Shown piece by piece: positions 50,270 to 63,492 of a DNA stretch of 64,000 nt. A program made the position numbers and the translations under genes. The first letter of the stretch is position 1; each line of letters opens with the position of its first letter. This stretch comes from Thermicanus aegyptius DSM 12793 (lineage in GTDB: Bacteria > Bacillota > Bacilli > Thermicanales > Thermicanaceae), in the NCBI RefSeq assembly GCF_000510645.1, contig NZ_KI783301.1, positions 1,184,705 to 1,248,704 on the forward strand, in the 5' to 3' direction. The notes beneath the pieces are model-generated. The model was not told where the DNA came from. It made no database searches and saw only the letters and a list, made by a program, of their open reading frames with translations.

Positions 50270-50530
50270 ATGAGGTCGATCCGTTCTCTTTTTTACCTTG
50301 CCATCTCTTTTACATTATTGCTCTATGCCGTCCCCGGGCAGGCGAGCAAGGGAGAATCAACAAGGGAAAAGGGAGAAAAGCGAGGAGACTTTACGGATTA
50401 CGGATCAAAACATAAAGCCAAGATCATCTCACCTTCAGTGATACAAGAAAGGATTAGAAAATGCACGATATACTACAATGAATATAGTGCAAAAAGGGTT
50501 GCCCACATTCACTTGACTAACACCCATTGA
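50270..50530 (+). CDS. Small secreted protein of unknown function
   Basis: 86 residues. MRSIRSLFYLAISFTLLLYA is a signal peptide with a likely cut after PGQA. The rest is basic, without known domain, and contains one Cys. AAGGGGAG lies eight bases before the ATG. It follows the polysaccharide operon by 53 bp on the same strand and may be its last gene or independent. Its real expression is not certain. Confidence 0.5.
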   Translation: MRSIRSLFYLAISFTLLLYAVPGQASKGESTREKGEKRGDFTDYGSKHKAKIISPSVIQERIRKCTIYYNEYSAKRVAHIHLTNTH

Positions 50531-50593
50531 TCGCGCCCCCTTGACAGGGGATAAAAAGAATGAAATAATACATAAGAAATCAAAAGCACCTTT

Positions 50594-50736
50594 TAAGGAC
50601 AGTCCAGTGAGGCTGAGAAGGGGATCGAAGTAAAACCAGGGATCATCGAAGGAAAAGCTGTTCTCGATGGTTCCCCCTGCATATCCGCAGGAAATGTTCA
50701 GGCGAAAAACTCCTTCTCCCCACGAGAAGGAGTTTT
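50594..50736 (+). promoter_or_regulatory. PyrR attenuator 1 (upstream of pyrR)
   Basis: ACAGTCCAGTGAGGCTGAGA (50599-50618) is the PyrR binding-loop consensus. Further on, AAAAACTCCTTCTC pairs with GAGAAGGAGTTTTT (50704-50736) to form a terminator. PyrR with UMP would stabilise the anti-antiterminator and stop transcription before the pyr genes. Confidence 0.92.
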
Positions 50737-50785
50737 TGTATGAACTCCTACATCATCAGGAAAGAGAACTTCGCACAGGAAGTAA

Positions 50786-51397
<612 letters not shown>

Positions 51398-51540
51398 AGG
51401 GAAGAAAAAGGGGGAGAGATCAAAGGAAACGATCAGGGATGAATGGAAAACGTACTTTTTAAAAGTAAAAATCGAAGCGGCAAAAATTGAATGATTGATC
51501 ATCCAATTGCAGAAATAACGCACTCCAAGGAGGAATTGAG

Positions 51541-52929
51541 ATGTCCAAACCCATCATGGAAGTTCATGAAGTACCGCCTCTTGCCCGCCTTATCCCGCTA
51601 AGTCTGCAGCACCTGTTCGCCATGTTCGGCGCCACGGTCCTGGTTCCCCTCATTACCGGATTAGATGTTCAGGTTGCTCTTCTCTCCAGCGGGCTCGGCA
51701 CACTTCTCTTTCTTTTTCTCACGAAGGGCAAGATCCCCAATTATCTCGGTTCCTCCTTTGCCTTCATCGGGCCGATCATCACGGTAGCCCAGTCGCATGG
51801 TTTTGGAGCGGCGATGCTCGGCGCCTTCTTGTCGGGACTTATCTATGTCATTATTGCGGTGATCGTGTATAAAGCGGGGATTGAATGGCTAAACCGCCTT
51901 CTCCCCCCGGTGGTGATCGGTTCCATCATCGTGGTGATCGGATTAAGTTTATCAGGGGTTGCGGTGGGCTGGGCCTTAAATGATCCCTTGACCAACCAAT
52001 ACTCCCTCGGTGCGGTTGAAGTGGCCTTCGTCACGCTGATTGTAGTTACCGTTGCCAGCATTTTCTTCAGGGGGTTCCTCTCGGTCATTCCGGTTTTGAC
52101 GGGGATGATCGTGGGCTATCTTTACTCCTGGATTCGCTATCCGGAATGGTTTACGACGCCCAACCAGCAAGGCTTTTCCGCCGCAGATATGATAGCGAAA
52201 GCCAATTGGTTTATCAATCCGGTCAACTTCTTCAAAGAGCATATGCTTACCCTCCAATTCCTCGGTTCATTTGGTTCGGTAAGCAACTGGATCGCCGCTT
52301 TGGTCATCGCTCCGGTCGCTTTCGTCACCCTGGCGGAACATATCGGACATCTTCTCGTCACCGGGAAGGTGATGGAGAAGGATCTGATGAGGGATCCGGG
52401 GCTTCATCGCTCCCTGTTGGGGGACGGATTAGCTACCTCCCTGGCAGCTCTCCTCGGGGGACCGCCGAACACGACCTATGGAGAGAACATTGGGGTTCTC
52501 GCCATCACCCGGGTCTTCAGCCGTTATGTGATCATGCTGGCCGCCATCTTCGCCATTCTCTTCGCCTTCGTCGAGAAGATCGGCGCGATCCTCATGGCCA
52601 TCCCGAAGCCTGTGCTGGGGGGAGTTACCATCATCCTCTTCGGGATCATCGCCGCTCAAGGTTTACGTATGTATGTGGAGAGCAAGATCGATTTCTCCCA
52701 CAAGCGGAATATGATCCTAACGGCCATCATCCTGGTGACCGGCATCGGAGGGTTTAAACTGGAGTTCCATGATGTTTCCTTCTATAATCTCATCATCAAC
52801 CTGACGGTAGATAATATCGCGATGGCTACGATTCTTGGCGTGGTGATCCACGCCCTCCTCCCAGGGAAAGAGGTTGCCTATGGAGAGCAGAAAGAGGGAA
52901 GTGTAGCCGGGGAACCACATAGCGGATGA
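51541..52929 (+). CDS. pyrP: Uracil permease
   Basis: 462 residues, about 12-14 membrane segments, NCS2/UraA family. LIPLSLQHLFAMFGATVLVP and GGPPNTTYGENIGVLAITRV (substrate-site NTTYGEN) are diagnostic. It imports uracil with protons for salvage. AAGGAGGAATTGAG precedes the ATG. I did not find a PyrR box between pyrR and pyrP; the next attenuator comes after pyrP. Confidence 0.96.
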   Translation: MSKPIMEVHEVPPLARLIPLSLQHLFAMFGATVLVPLITGLDVQVALLSSGLGTLLFLFLTKGKIPNYLGSSFAFIGPIITVAQSHGFGAAMLGAFLSGLIYVIIAVIVYKAGIEWLNRLLPPVVIGSIIVVIGLSLSGVAVGWALNDPLTNQYSLGAVEVAFVTLIVVTVASIFFRGFLSVIPVLTGMIVGYLYSWIRYPEWFTTPNQQGFSAADMIAKANWFINPVNFFKEHMLTLQFLGSFGSVSNWIAALVIAPVAFVTLAEHIGHLLVTGKVMEKDLMRDPGLHRSLLGDGLATSLAALLGGPPNTTYGENIGVLAITRVFSRYVIMLAAIFAILFAFVEKIGAILMAIPKPVLGGVTIILFGIIAAQGLRMYVESKIDFSHKRNMILTAIILVTGIGGFKLEFHDVSFYNLIINLTVDNIAMATILGVVIHALLPGKEVAYGEQKEGSVAGEPHSG

Positions 52930-52979
52930 TGGATGAACAATGTTAGCAACTTAAGCCACCTGTACGATCCTTGAAATTC

Positions 52980-53065
52980 GTCCCGTGAGGCGAGTAAGGA
53001 GCAAGGGGCTTTCCGGCACCATGGAAAGATCGATGAGCTTCTTACTCTGTAAGAAGCTCTTTTTT
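52980..53065 (+). promoter_or_regulatory. PyrR attenuator 2 (between pyrP and pyrB)
   Basis: GTCCCGTGAGGCGAGTAAGG (52980-52999) matches the PyrR binding-loop consensus. GAGCTTCTTAC pairs perfectly with GTAAGAAGCTC around TCT, followed by TTTTTT (53035-53065). The gap from there to pyrB (to 53252) has no supported gene; an overlapping short frame at 53101 lacks a domain. Confidence 0.92.
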
Positions 53066-53252
53066 CTACCCATAAGGAACGAAACGAGTAGCCTCTCTCC
53101 ATGGTTAATCGCGCTTGGAAAGAACCCACAAAGAAAGGGAGAAAGCCCATGGATCACTATGGGAAAGGTAGGGCGAGGAAAGAACCGAAAAAGGAAGGAA
53201 CAGGGCAGCCGGTAAGATGTCTAGTGAAAAAGAGTGAAAGGGGAGAGGAAAG

Positions 53253-54179
53253 ATGCGTCATCTCATCGCCATTCGGGATCTAGAGAGGGAAGAGATCGAA
53301 GAAATCTTGGAAAAGGCGGCGTACTACAAGCAGAGAGGAGCGGAGATGGATTCCCTGTTGCGAGGTCGGTTTGTGGCAGAGCTTTTCCTGGAACCGAGCA
53401 CCCGCACCCGTTTCTCCTTTGAAGTGGCTGCGAAAAGGCTCGGGGCCGAAGTGCTCCACTTCGACGGACAGGTCTCAAGCCTTACAAAGGGGGAGAGTTA
53501 CGAAGATACCTTAAGGACACTGGAGGCTCTCGGGGTGGAGATCGCCATCATCCGCACGGCGGAGAACGATTTCTTCCGGAATGTGGAGGGCAAGACCAAC
53601 CTCGCTTTGGTGAATGCAGGAGCCGGCACCTGGGAACATCCGACCCAAGCCCTCCTCGACCTTTTCACCCTGCGGGAGCATTTCGGCTCACTCCGCGGAC
53701 TTACCGTGGGGATGATCGGCGACCTGGCCTTTAGCCGGGTGGTGGGCTCCCATATGCATCTTCTCCCCAAGTTTGGGATCCACCTTCTGCTCGCCGGCGC
53801 TCCCGGAATGACGGAGAGAAAGGAAGATCCTTATCCCCCCACCGTGAAGTTATGCGGAATCGAAGAGGTGATCCGGGAAGCCGATGTGGTGATTCTTCTC
53901 CGCATCCAGCGGGAACGTCATCGAGAAGAAGCCTCCTTTTCCAAGGAGGAATATCTGCAAAAATATGGTCTCACCGTACATCGGGCCCAGGGGATGAAAC
54001 CCCATGCCATGATCATGCATCCCGCGCCGGTCAATCGGGACGTGGAGTTGGAGAGCTCTCTGGTGGATAGCCCCCGCTCCCTCATCTTCCGGCAGGTGGA
54101 AAACGGGGTTTATACACGGATGGCCGTCTTGCAAACGGTATGGGAGGGGAAGAAAAATGTCCAGCTTGCTCATTCGTAA
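53253..54179 (+). CDS. pyrB: Aspartate carbamoyltransferase
   Basis: 308 residues, a class-typical length for the catalytic chain. It condenses carbamoyl phosphate and aspartate. The carbamoyl-phosphate site is EPSTRTRFSFE (about 50-60); other conserved points are GTWEHPTQALLDLF and PAPVNRDVE. No regulatory pyrI gene is present, as in Bacillus. GGGGAGAGGAAAG precedes the ATG. Its last 23 bases overlap pyrC. Confidence 0.97.
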   Translation: MRHLIAIRDLEREEIEEILEKAAYYKQRGAEMDSLLRGRFVAELFLEPSTRTRFSFEVAAKRLGAEVLHFDGQVSSLTKGESYEDTLRTLEALGVEIAIIRTAENDFFRNVEGKTNLALVNAGAGTWEHPTQALLDLFTLREHFGSLRGLTVGMIGDLAFSRVVGSHMHLLPKFGIHLLLAGAPGMTERKEDPYPPTVKLCGIEEVIREADVVILLRIQRERHREEASFSKEEYLQKYGLTVHRAQGMKPHAMIMHPAPVNRDVELESSLVDSPRSLIFRQVENGVYTRMAVLQTVWEGKKNVQLAHS

Positions 54180-55452
54180 CGGCTCCGTTCTCCATGTGGA
54201 AGAACGTGAGATGAGGAGAGAGGACCTCCTCCTCCGGGACGGGAAGATTGCCTCCATTTCTCCCGCTCCATCCCACCTTTCCGGGGATGAGGTGATTGAG
54301 GCGGAGGGGCTTCTGGTAAGCCCCGGTTTCATCGATCTCCATGTCCATCTCCGAGAACCGGGATTTGAACAGAAAGAGGAGATCGCCACAGGCACGTTGG
54401 CGGCGGCCAGGGGCGGGTTTACCACGGTGGCCGCCATGCCCAACACCCGCCCCATCCTCGATTCGGTGGAGGAGTTGGAATGGCTGCAAAAGAAGATCGC
54501 CCGGGAAGGGGTGGTCCGGGTTCTTCCCATCGCCGCCATCACCAAAGGGGAACTGGGAAGGGAATTGACGGAGATGGAAAGGCTCAAGGAGGCCGGCGCC
54601 TTCGCCTTTTCCGATGATGGGGTGGGGGTGCAGGATGCCCGCTTAATGCGGGAGGCTTTCCTACGGGCCGCTTCCCTTCGTATGCCCATCCTGGCCCATT
54701 GTGAGGAGAATGCGTTGGCCAAAGGAGGGGTGGTTCACGAAGGAGAGGTGAGCCGGCGTCTTGGACTCCCAGGCATTCCGGGGGAAGCGGAGGCGGTGCA
54801 GGTGGCAAGAGACCTCGTTCTGGCCGAGGCGACCGGTGTTCATTACCATGTTTGCCACGTTAGCAGCCGCTACTCCGTATTGCAGATCCGGGCGGCGAAG
54901 GAAAGGGGGGTTTCGGTTACCGCTGAGGTAACCCCTCACCACCTCCTTTTGGATGAGACTTCCATCTCCGATGCCGATGCCCGCTTTAAGATGAATCCTC
55001 CCCTCCGATCGGTGGAGGATCGCAGGGCGCTCATCGAGGCCTTGCGGGATGGAACCATTGATTTTATCGCTACGGATCACGCTCCTCATACGGAGGAGGA
55101 GAAGGGGAGGGGGATGATTCTTTCTCCCTTCGGCATCGTAGGCCTTGAGACCGCCTTTCCCCTCCTCTACACCCACCTGGTGGAGAAAGGCATCTTCACC
55201 CTCTATGAACTGGTGGAGCGGATGACCCTGAAACCCGCAAGATTTTTCCACCTTCCCTATGGAGAGATCCGCGAAGGGGCGACGGCCGATCTCACCCTGA
55301 TTGATCTTGCGAAAGAAAGGGAGATCGATCCGAAACGATTCGCATCCAAAGGGAAGAACACTCCTTTTGCCGGATGGAGGGTGAAGGGCTGGCCGGTGAT
55401 CACCCTGGTGGAAGGCCGGATTGTTTGGAAAGAGACCGAATCGGAAAGATAA
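54157..55452 (+). CDS. pyrC: Dihydroorotase
   Basis: 431 residues, class I dihydroorotase. Metal-binding DLHVHLREPGFE, ILAHCEEN, YHVCHVSS and the catalytic ATDHAPH are present. It closes the ring of carbamoyl aspartate. The ATG has GGAGGGG upstream and lies inside pyrB by 23 bases, so the genes are translationally coupled. Confidence 0.97.
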   Translation: MSSLLIRNGSVLHVEEREMRREDLLLRDGKIASISPAPSHLSGDEVIEAEGLLVSPGFIDLHVHLREPGFEQKEEIATGTLAAARGGFTTVAAMPNTRPILDSVEELEWLQKKIAREGVVRVLPIAAITKGELGRELTEMERLKEAGAFAFSDDGVGVQDARLMREAFLRAASLRMPILAHCEENALAKGGVVHEGEVSRRLGLPGIPGEAEAVQVARDLVLAEATGVHYHVCHVSSRYSVLQIRAAKERGVSVTAEVTPHHLLLDETSISDADARFKMNPPLRSVEDRRALIEALRDGTIDFIATDHAPHTEEEKGRGMILSPFGIVGLETAFPLLYTHLVEKGIFTLYELVERMTLKPARFFHLPYGEIREGATADLTLIDLAKEREIDPKRFASKGKNTPFAGWRVKGWPVITLVEGRIVWKETESER

Positions 55453-55698
55453 AGGGATGGAATGAAAGAACGGTGAACAACCTTTTTGGACATAAAAGGT
55501 CTGTATGGACGAAAAGGATAAGAGCAGCAAAGGTCTAAAGGGATAAGAGAATTCCGGACGAATGAATTTGGCTTACAGAATAAAAATGGGGCCAACGAGT
55601 GGAAAGGTCATGGGGATTTTGATGGGAAGAGGTTTGCGATCAGGAAGGCCAATGAAGTTTTTAAGGGAACACAGAGAAAAGGAAGAAGGGGTGGGAAG
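55453..55698. other. pyrC-carA gap
   Basis: A 246-bp gap, unusually long for this operon. I see no terminator, PyrR loop or open frame with a ribosome binding site. AAAGGAAGAAGGGGTGGGAAG just before carA is its ribosome binding region. Confidence 0.4.
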
Positions 55699-56880
55699 AT
55701 GAGAGTAAAGTTGGTCTTGGAAGATGGAACCACCTATCACGGGGGAAGTTTTGGGTATCCCGCCGGCGAAACGGTGGGAGAAGTGGTCTTTAATACGGGC
55801 ATGACAGGCTATCAGGAGGTACTGTCCGATCCTTCCTATTGCGGGCAGATCGTCACCATGACCTACCCCTTGATCGGCAATTATGGTCTCAACCGGGAAG
55901 ATTTTGAATCTCTGCGGCCCCAGGTGAAGGGATTTATCGTCCGGGAGTTTGCCGCCTCCCCCAGCAACTGGAGAAGCGAGATCCCATTGGATGAGGTTTT
56001 AAAAACATATCGAATTCCAGGAATTTATGGCGTCGATACCCGGAAACTGACTCGGAAGATCCGCTATGAGGGAACGATGAAGGGGGCGATCGTACCGGAG
56101 GAGATGGAGTTAGAAGAGGTTTTCTCTCTCCTCGCCCCTCCTCTCCCAAGGGATCAAGTGAGACAGGTCTCCACCCGTACTCCCTACAGGATCCCCGGAG
56201 AGAAAGAACGGATTCTCCTCATCGATTACGGGGCGAAAGGGGGCATTCTCCGGGAATTGTCTTTACGGGGGTGTGAGGTGATCGTTGCCCCGTATAACGT
56301 GAGCCCCGATGAGATCCGGCAGTTTTCACCCGACGGGATCCTTCTATCCAACGGGCCTGGGGATCCCGCCGATCTGCCGGAAGCGATCGGTACGGTCCGG
56401 GCGATCCTGGGGGAATACCCTCTCTTCGGGATCTGCCTGGGGCATCAGATCTTCTCCCTCGCCTGTGGGGCGAAAAGCGAAAAGATGAAGTTCGGCCACC
56501 GAGGGAGCAACCAACCGGTGAAAGACCTGATCACCGGAAGGGTCTACATCACCTCCCAGAATCACGGCTATACCATCCTCCCCTCCTCCCTGGAAGGGAC
56601 GGAGCTCATCCTCACCCACCGCTCCATGAACGATGACAGCGTGGAGGGGGTAAGGCACTCCCGCCTTCCCGCTTTTTCCGTGCAGTATCATCCGGAAGCT
56701 TCCCCCGGTCCTCAGGATTCCACCTACCTCTTTGACCAATTTCTAGAGATGGTGCGGGAAGAGAAGGGGAAGAGAGAAGGGGAATTGAGCATACCAAAGC
56801 GAAACCGGGAACGGAGTCAACCTTTAGATATCCAAAAAACTCCGCAATGGAAAAAGAAAGGAGGTGGACTCTATGTCTAA
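55699..56880 (+). CDS. carA: Carbamoyl-phosphate synthase small subunit
   Basis: 393 residues (also called pyrAA). The glutaminase subunit: an N-terminal domain with [14 protein letters not shown], and a class I glutamine amidotransferase with the catalytic Cys in [10 protein letters not shown] and His/Glu in [11 protein letters not shown]. The last 35 residues ([19 protein letters not shown]) are a basic tail beyond the usual end. It supplies ammonia to CarB; the gene overlaps carB by eight bases. Confidence 0.96.
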   Translation: MRVKLVLEDGTTYHGGSFGYPAGETVGEVVFNTGMTGYQEVLSDPSYCGQIVTMTYPLIGNYGLNREDFESLRPQVKGFIVREFAASPSNWRSEIPLDEVLKTYRIPGIYGVDTRKLTRKIRYEGTMKGAIVPEEMELEEVFSLLAPPLPRDQVRQVSTRTPYRIPGEKERILLIDYGAKGGILRELSLRGCEVIVAPYNVSPDEIRQFSPDGILLSNGPGDPADLPEAIGTVRAILGEYPLFGICLGHQIFSLACGAKSEKMKFGHRGSNQPVKDLITGRVYITSQNHGYTILPSSLEGTELILTHRSMNDDSVEGVRHSRLPAFSVQYHPEASPGPQDSTYLFDQFLEMVREEKGKREGELSIPKRNRERSQPLDIQKTPQWKKKGGGLYV

Positions 56881-59800
56881 GAGGACGGACCTGCATAAAA
56901 TCCTGGTGATCGGCTCAGGCCCCATCGTCATCGGACAAGCGGCCGAGTTCGACTACTCCGGAACCCAGGCGTGCCGATCCCTCAAAGAAGAGGGATATGA
57001 GGTGATTCTCGTCAACAGCAATCCGGCCACCATCATGACCGATCCCCACATCGCCGACCGGGTCTACATGGAGCCCCTCACTCTGCCGTTTTTGAAAAAA
57101 ATCATCCGGGTGGAGCGCCCCGACGGGCTCTTGGCCACCCTGGGCGGCCAGACCGGATTAAATCTGGCGGTTCAGCTTGCGGAAAGCGGTTTTCTCACCG
57201 AGGAAGGGGTGGAACTTCTGGGTACCCGCCTTCCTTCCATTGAGCAGGCGGAGGATCGGGAGAAATTCCGCGCGCTGATGAAGGAGATCGGAGAGCCCAT
57301 TCCCGAAAGCCTCATCGTCCATTCGGTGGAGGAGGCTGTCCGATTCGCCGAACAAGAGGGATACCCACTCATTATCCGCCCCGCCTATACCCTGGGGGGA
57401 ACCGGAGGAGGAATCGCCCATGATGAAGAGGAACTAAAGGAGATTACCCACAACGGGCTTACTTTAAGCCCCATACGTCAATGCCTGATCGAAAAAAGCC
57501 TTTTGGGAATGAAGGAGATTGAATATGAGGTGATGCGGGATCGGATCGATAACGCCATCATCGTCTGCAACATGGAGAATGTGGATCCGGTGGGAATCCA
57601 TACCGGCGATAGCATCGTCGTCGCTCCCAGCCAAACCTTGACCGATCGACAGCATCAAATGCTCCGGTCCGCGTCGCTCAGGATCATCCGCGCCCTCCGG
57701 ATCGAGGGGGGATGCAACGTTCAGTTTGCTTTGGACAAGAGGAGCGATGCCTACTATGTGATTGAGGTCAACCCCAGAGTGAGCCGCTCCAGCGCCTTGG
57801 CCTCGAAAGCGACAGGGTACCCTATCGCCGCCATCTCCGCCAAAATCGCCGTGGGGTATACCTTGGATGAGATCCTGAACCCCATCACCCGGAAAACCTT
57901 TGCTTGTTTTGAACCGGCCCTCGATTATGTGGTGACCAAACTTCCCCGCTTCCCCTTCGACAAATTTATAACCGCCAAAAGGGAACTGGGGACACAAATG
58001 AAGGCGACCGGGGAGACCATGGCCATCGGCCGCACCCTGGAGGAGTCCATGCTCAAGGCGGTCCGTTCCCTGGAGATCGGCCGGGATCATCTCATTCTGA
58101 AAAAAGCGGAAAGGATGAGCAAGGAAGAGCTCCTTGCTGAGATCGCCAAGGGGGATGATGAACGCCTCTTTCTCATCGCCGAGGCGTATCGGAAAGGGGT
58201 GAGCGAGGAAGAGCTTTCCCTCTACTCCGGTTATGATCCCTTCTTCCTCCGGTCGATCGAAAGAATCGTCCGGATGGAACAAGAACTTGCCCGAGGGCTC
58301 AATGGGGAGGTCGTTAGGGAAGCAAAGCGGATGGGCTTCACCGATCGGGCGATCGCTTACTTTAGCGGGCATGCCGAGGAGACGGTTCGTCATTTACGGG
58401 AAGAGATGGGTATATTCCCTGTCTATAAGATGGTGGATACCTGTGCCGGCGAGTTTGAAGCGGAAACCCCCTATTTCTACTCCACCTATGAAGAGGAGAA
58501 TGAGTGGCGAAAGGGAAAGCGTCCTGCCGTGGTCGTTATCGGCTCCGGTCCCATCCGCATCGGGCAGGGGATCGAATTTGATTATTCCACCGTCCATGCG
58601 GTTTGGGCGATTCGGGAAGCGGGGTATGAAGCGGTCATCATCAACAACAATCCGGAGACGGTCTCCACCGATTTCTCCATTTCCGACCGCCTCTACTTCG
58701 ACCCTCTTTACCATGAAGATGTGCTCCACATCTTAAGACAGGAAAACCCGGTGGGAGTTATCCTCCAGTTTGGAGGGCAGACCGCCATCAACCTGGCCCA
58801 GACCATAGAACGGGCCGGTTATAGGATTCTCGGCACCTCCAGGGAGGCGATCGATGAAGCGGAAGACCGGGAACGCTTTGAGGCGCTTCTTCAGCGGTTG
58901 GAGATGAAACGGCCCCTCGGGAAGACCATCACCTCTCCCCATGAAGCCGTGCAGGTGGCGAGGGAGCTGGGCTTTCCCTGCCTGGTTCGCCCCTCCTATG
59001 TCCTGGGAGGAAGGGCGATGGAGATTATTTACCAGGAGGAGGAACTGAACGAATATCTACAGGCGGCGGTTACCGTCACCCCCGATCATCCGGTGCTCAT
59101 CGACCGTTATCTCCAAGGCAAGGAAGTGGAGGTGGATGCCATCTCCGACGGCCGGGAGGTTCTGATCCCGGGGATTATGGAGCATATTGAGCGGGCCGGG
59201 GTCCATTCCGGGGATTCCATCGCCGTCTATCCGGCCCCCTCCCTCACTTGGGAAGAGAAACGTGAGATCACCGCCATGACGGAACGAATCGCGTTAAGCC
59301 TGGGGATCAGAGGGTTGATCAATATCCAATTTGTCCTTTATGAAGGGGAGATCTATGTACTGGAAGTAAATCCCAGGGCTTCCCGGACCATCCCCTTTAT
59401 CAGCAAGGTGACGGGTATCCCCATGGCCAATCTGGCCACCAAGATCATCCTGGGTGCCACACTGAAAGAGTTGGGCTATGAAGGGGGACTCCATCCGGAG
59501 GGAAAGGACTTCTCCGTCAAGGTACCGGTCTTCTCCTTTGCCAAGCTGCGCCGGGTCGATGTGATGCTGGGGCCGGAGATGAAATCGACGGGGGAAGTGA
59601 TCGGCCGGGCCGAGACCTTACCAAAGGCCCTCTATAAAGGTATGATCGCCGCCGGGATGAAGATACCGGAAAGCGGCGTGCTCCTCGTGACGGTGGCCGA
59701 TAAGGATAAGGGAGAAGCCCTTCCCCTCATCCGCTGCTTCGTCCAGCTCGGTTTCCAGGTGCTGGCCACCGACGGGACGGCCCGTTTTTTGAGTGAAAAC

Positions 59801-60193
59801 GGCTTAAAGGTGAAAGTGGTGAATAAGATCAACGGTCCTTCCCCAACGGTGATCGATGTGATCCGTGAGCGGAAGGTAGATCTGGTGATCAACACCATTA
59901 CCCGGGGAAAGACCCCGGCCCGGGACGGCTTCCGCATCCGCCGAGAAGCGGTGGAAAACGGCATCCCCTGCCTTACCTCCTTGGATACGGCCCAGGCCAT
60001 CCTCACGGTATTGGAAACCATCACCTTCCGGGTTGAGGATATCACGAAGAATAATTACAAAGGGAAGAAATTCCATGAGGACGAAGGCAAAGCGCAGGGA
60101 TTCATGAAGGATCACTGTAAAGGGGAGGGATCCTCACGGGAAAAGGCGGGGAGGAGAGATCCACGCCAAATGACGGCAGGGAGGAGGTGCTGA
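56873..60193 (+). CDS. carB: Carbamoyl-phosphate synthase large subunit
   Basis: 1106 residues from ATG 56873, eight bases after AAAGGAGG. Two ATP-grasp halves are visible: [20 protein letters not shown] (N-half) and [19 protein letters not shown] (C-half), and a C-terminal MGS-like regulatory domain (about 930-1060). About 35 basic residues follow the point where homologues of about 1,070 residues normally end. Makes carbamoyl phosphate for pyrimidine synthesis. Confidence 0.97.
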   Translation: MSKRTDLHKILVIGSGPIVIGQAAEFDYSGTQACRSLKEEGYEVILVNSNPATIMTDPHIADRVYMEPLTLPFLKKIIRVERPDGLLATLGGQTGLNLAVQLAESGFLTEEGVELLGTRLPSIEQAEDREKFRALMKEIGEPIPESLIVHSVEEAVRFAEQEGYPLIIRPAYTLGGTGGGIAHDEEELKEITHNGLTLSPIRQCLIEKSLLGMKEIEYEVMRDRIDNAIIVCNMENVDPVGIHTGDSIVVAPSQTLTDRQHQMLRSASLRIIRALRIEGGCNVQFALDKRSDAYYVIEVNPRVSRSSALASKATGYPIAAISAKIAVGYTLDEILNPITRKTFACFEPALDYVVTKLPRFPFDKFITAKRELGTQMKATGETMAIGRTLEESMLKAVRSLEIGRDHLILKKAERMSKEELLAEIAKGDDERLFLIAEAYRKGVSEEELSLYSGYDPFFLRSIERIVRMEQELARGLNGEVVREAKRMGFTDRAIAYFSGHAEETVRHLREEMGIFPVYKMVDTCAGEFEAETPYFYSTYEEENEWRKGKRPAVVVIGSGPIRIGQGIEFDYSTVHAVWAIREAGYEAVIINNNPETVSTDFSISDRLYFDPLYHEDVLHILRQENPVGVILQFGGQTAINLAQTIERAGYRILGTSREAIDEAEDRERFEALLQRLEMKRPLGKTITSPHEAVQVARELGFPCLVRPSYVLGGRAMEIIYQEEELNEYLQAAVTVTPDHPVLIDRYLQGKEVEVDAISDGREVLIPGIMEHIERAGVHSGDSIAVYPAPSLTWEEKREITAMTERIALSLGIRGLINIQFVLYEGEIYVLEVNPRASRTIPFISKVTGIPMANLATKIILGATLKELGYEGGLHPEGKDFSVKVPVFSFAKLRRVDVMLGPEMKSTGEVIGRAETLPKALYKGMIAAGMKIPESGVLLVTVADKDKGEALPLIRCFVQLGFQVLATDGTARFLSENGLKVKVVNKINGPSPTVIDVIRERKVDLVINTITRGKTPARDGFRIRREAVENGIPCLTSLDTAQAILTVLETITFRVEDITKNNYKGKKFHEDEGKAQGFMKDHCKGEGSSREKAGRRDPRQMTAGRRC

Positions 60194-62025
<1,832 letters not shown>

Positions 62026-62114
62026 TGGGAAGGCAAGGAGTGCCCTGAGTCGATTTTAGGTGATGGGTTTAAGCATTCTATGGGAAGATAAGATGGAGGG
62101 AGAGGATCGGATCG

Positions 62115-62861
62115 ATGCCGGATAAAAAAGAAAAGATCCGTTGGCGGGAGCGGCTCATCATCGCACTCGATTTTCCCGCGACGGAGGAGGCCCGCAGCTT
62201 CATCGAAAGGATGGAAGGGGAAGCGGTTTTCTATAAGGTAGGGATGGAGCTCTTTTATCAGGCGGGACCATCCTTCATCGCCGAGCTTAAAGAAAAAGGT
62301 TTGAAGGTATTTTTAGACCTAAAACTTCACGATATTCCCAATACGGTAAAAGGGGCGGCCCGTTCCCTGGCCCGCCTTGGCGTTGATCTCATTACGGTTC
62401 ACGCCCTGGGAGGGGGGGAGATGATGGAGGCGGCTAAAGAAGGGGTGGAATCGGTTCATCACCCTCGGGGCGCGGTTCCCCTCCTCTTCGCCGTCACTCT
62501 CCTGACGAGCCATGATGAGAAGAGTCTTCGGCAGGAATTAAAGATTTTTTCATCCATTTCCGAGATGGCCCTTCATCTTTCCTCTTTGGCCAAAACCTCC
62601 GGCATGGACGGCATCGTTTCCTCCGCCTGGGAGGTGGAGAAGGTGAAAAAGAACTTGGGGAAAGATTTCCTTACCCTTACCCCAGGCATCCGCAAGGTGG
62701 GGGATCCCTCCCATGATCAAAAGCGGCCCGCATCCCCTGAGGAGGCGGGCCGTCTAGGAGCCGATTATCTGGTTTTAGGCCGGACCGTGACGAAAGCGGC
62801 AGATCCCGCAGCTTCCTTTCGGGAGATCCTGAAATCCTTAGAAACCATCAAACGTCAGTAA
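62115..62861 (+). CDS. pyrF: Orotidine 5'-phosphate decarboxylase
   Basis: 248 residues. LIIALDF opens the barrel, and the catalytic DLKLHDIPNTV carries the Asp-Lys-Asp triad. LTPGIRKVGDPSHDQKR and GADYLVLGRTVTKA form the phosphate site. Converts OMP to UMP. GGAGGGAGAGG lies upstream; it starts 89 bp after pyrD. Confidence 0.97.
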   Translation: MPDKKEKIRWRERLIIALDFPATEEARSFIERMEGEAVFYKVGMELFYQAGPSFIAELKEKGLKVFLDLKLHDIPNTVKGAARSLARLGVDLITVHALGGGEMMEAAKEGVESVHHPRGAVPLLFAVTLLTSHDEKSLRQELKIFSSISEMALHLSSLAKTSGMDGIVSSAWEVEKVKKNLGKDFLTLTPGIRKVGDPSHDQKRPASPEEAGRLGADYLVLGRTVTKAADPAASFREILKSLETIKRQ

Positions 62862-62874
62862 AGGAGGAAAACCG

Positions 62875-63492
62875 ATGAGTCAAAAGGAAGAAATCGCCGC
62901 CACCCTGCTTCAAATCGACGCCGTCATGCTTCGCCCCCATGAACCCTTCACCTGGGCATCGGGGATCAAATCCCCCATTTATACCGATAATCGCCTGACC
63001 ATCTCCTATCCGAAGATTCGCCGCCTCATCGCGGAAGGGCTTGTTTCCCTCATCAAGGAGCACTTTCCGGAAGCGAGCCTTATCGCCGGGGCGGCGACGG
63101 GGGGCATCCCCCATGCCGCCTGGGTTGCCGATCTCCTCCAACTCCCCATGGTTTACGTGCGTTCCAAGGAGAAGGATCATGGGAGAGGAAGCCGGATCGA
63201 AGGGAGGATCGAAGGGGGAGAAAAAGCGGTGGTGATTGAGGATCTCATCTCCACCGGAGAAAGTTCCCTGCAAGTGGTGAGGGCCCTGTGGGAAGAAAAG
63301 GTAGAGGTGCTGGGGGTTACCGCCATCTTCACCTACCAATTCCCCCTGGCGGAGCGGAATTTTAAGAAGGAAGATGTCCCCTTTTTTACCCTTACCGATT
63401 TCCACACCCTCATCGCCGAGGCGAAGAAGAGGGGAACCCTTTCGGAAGAGGAACTTCATCTCGTCCAAGAATGGCACCGGCAGTTTGTTTAA
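62875..63492 (+). CDS. pyrE: Orotate phosphoribosyltransferase
   Basis: 205 residues. The PRPP-binding loop is KAVVIEDLISTGESSLQVV; the flexible-loop region is VRSKEKDHGRGSRIEG. Makes OMP from orotate and PRPP. AAAGGAGGAAAACCG before the ATG; 13 bp after pyrF. Last gene of the operon; no clear terminator seen downstream. Confidence 0.97.
   Translation: MSQKEEIAATLLQIDAVMLRPHEPFTWASGIKSPIYTDNRLTISYPKIRRLIAEGLVSLIKEHFPEASLIAGAATGGIPHAAWVADLLQLPMVYVRSKEKDHGRGSRIEGRIEGGEKAVVIEDLISTGESSLQVVRALWEEKVEVLGVTAIFTYQFPLAERNFKKEDVPFFTLTDFHTLIAEAKKRGTLSEEELHLVQEWHRQFV

Noticed and set aside
53101-53283. 60-codon frame between attenuator 2 and pyrB
   Set aside because: It overlaps the pyrB start, is very basic, and has no ribosome binding site; the region is better explained as leader.
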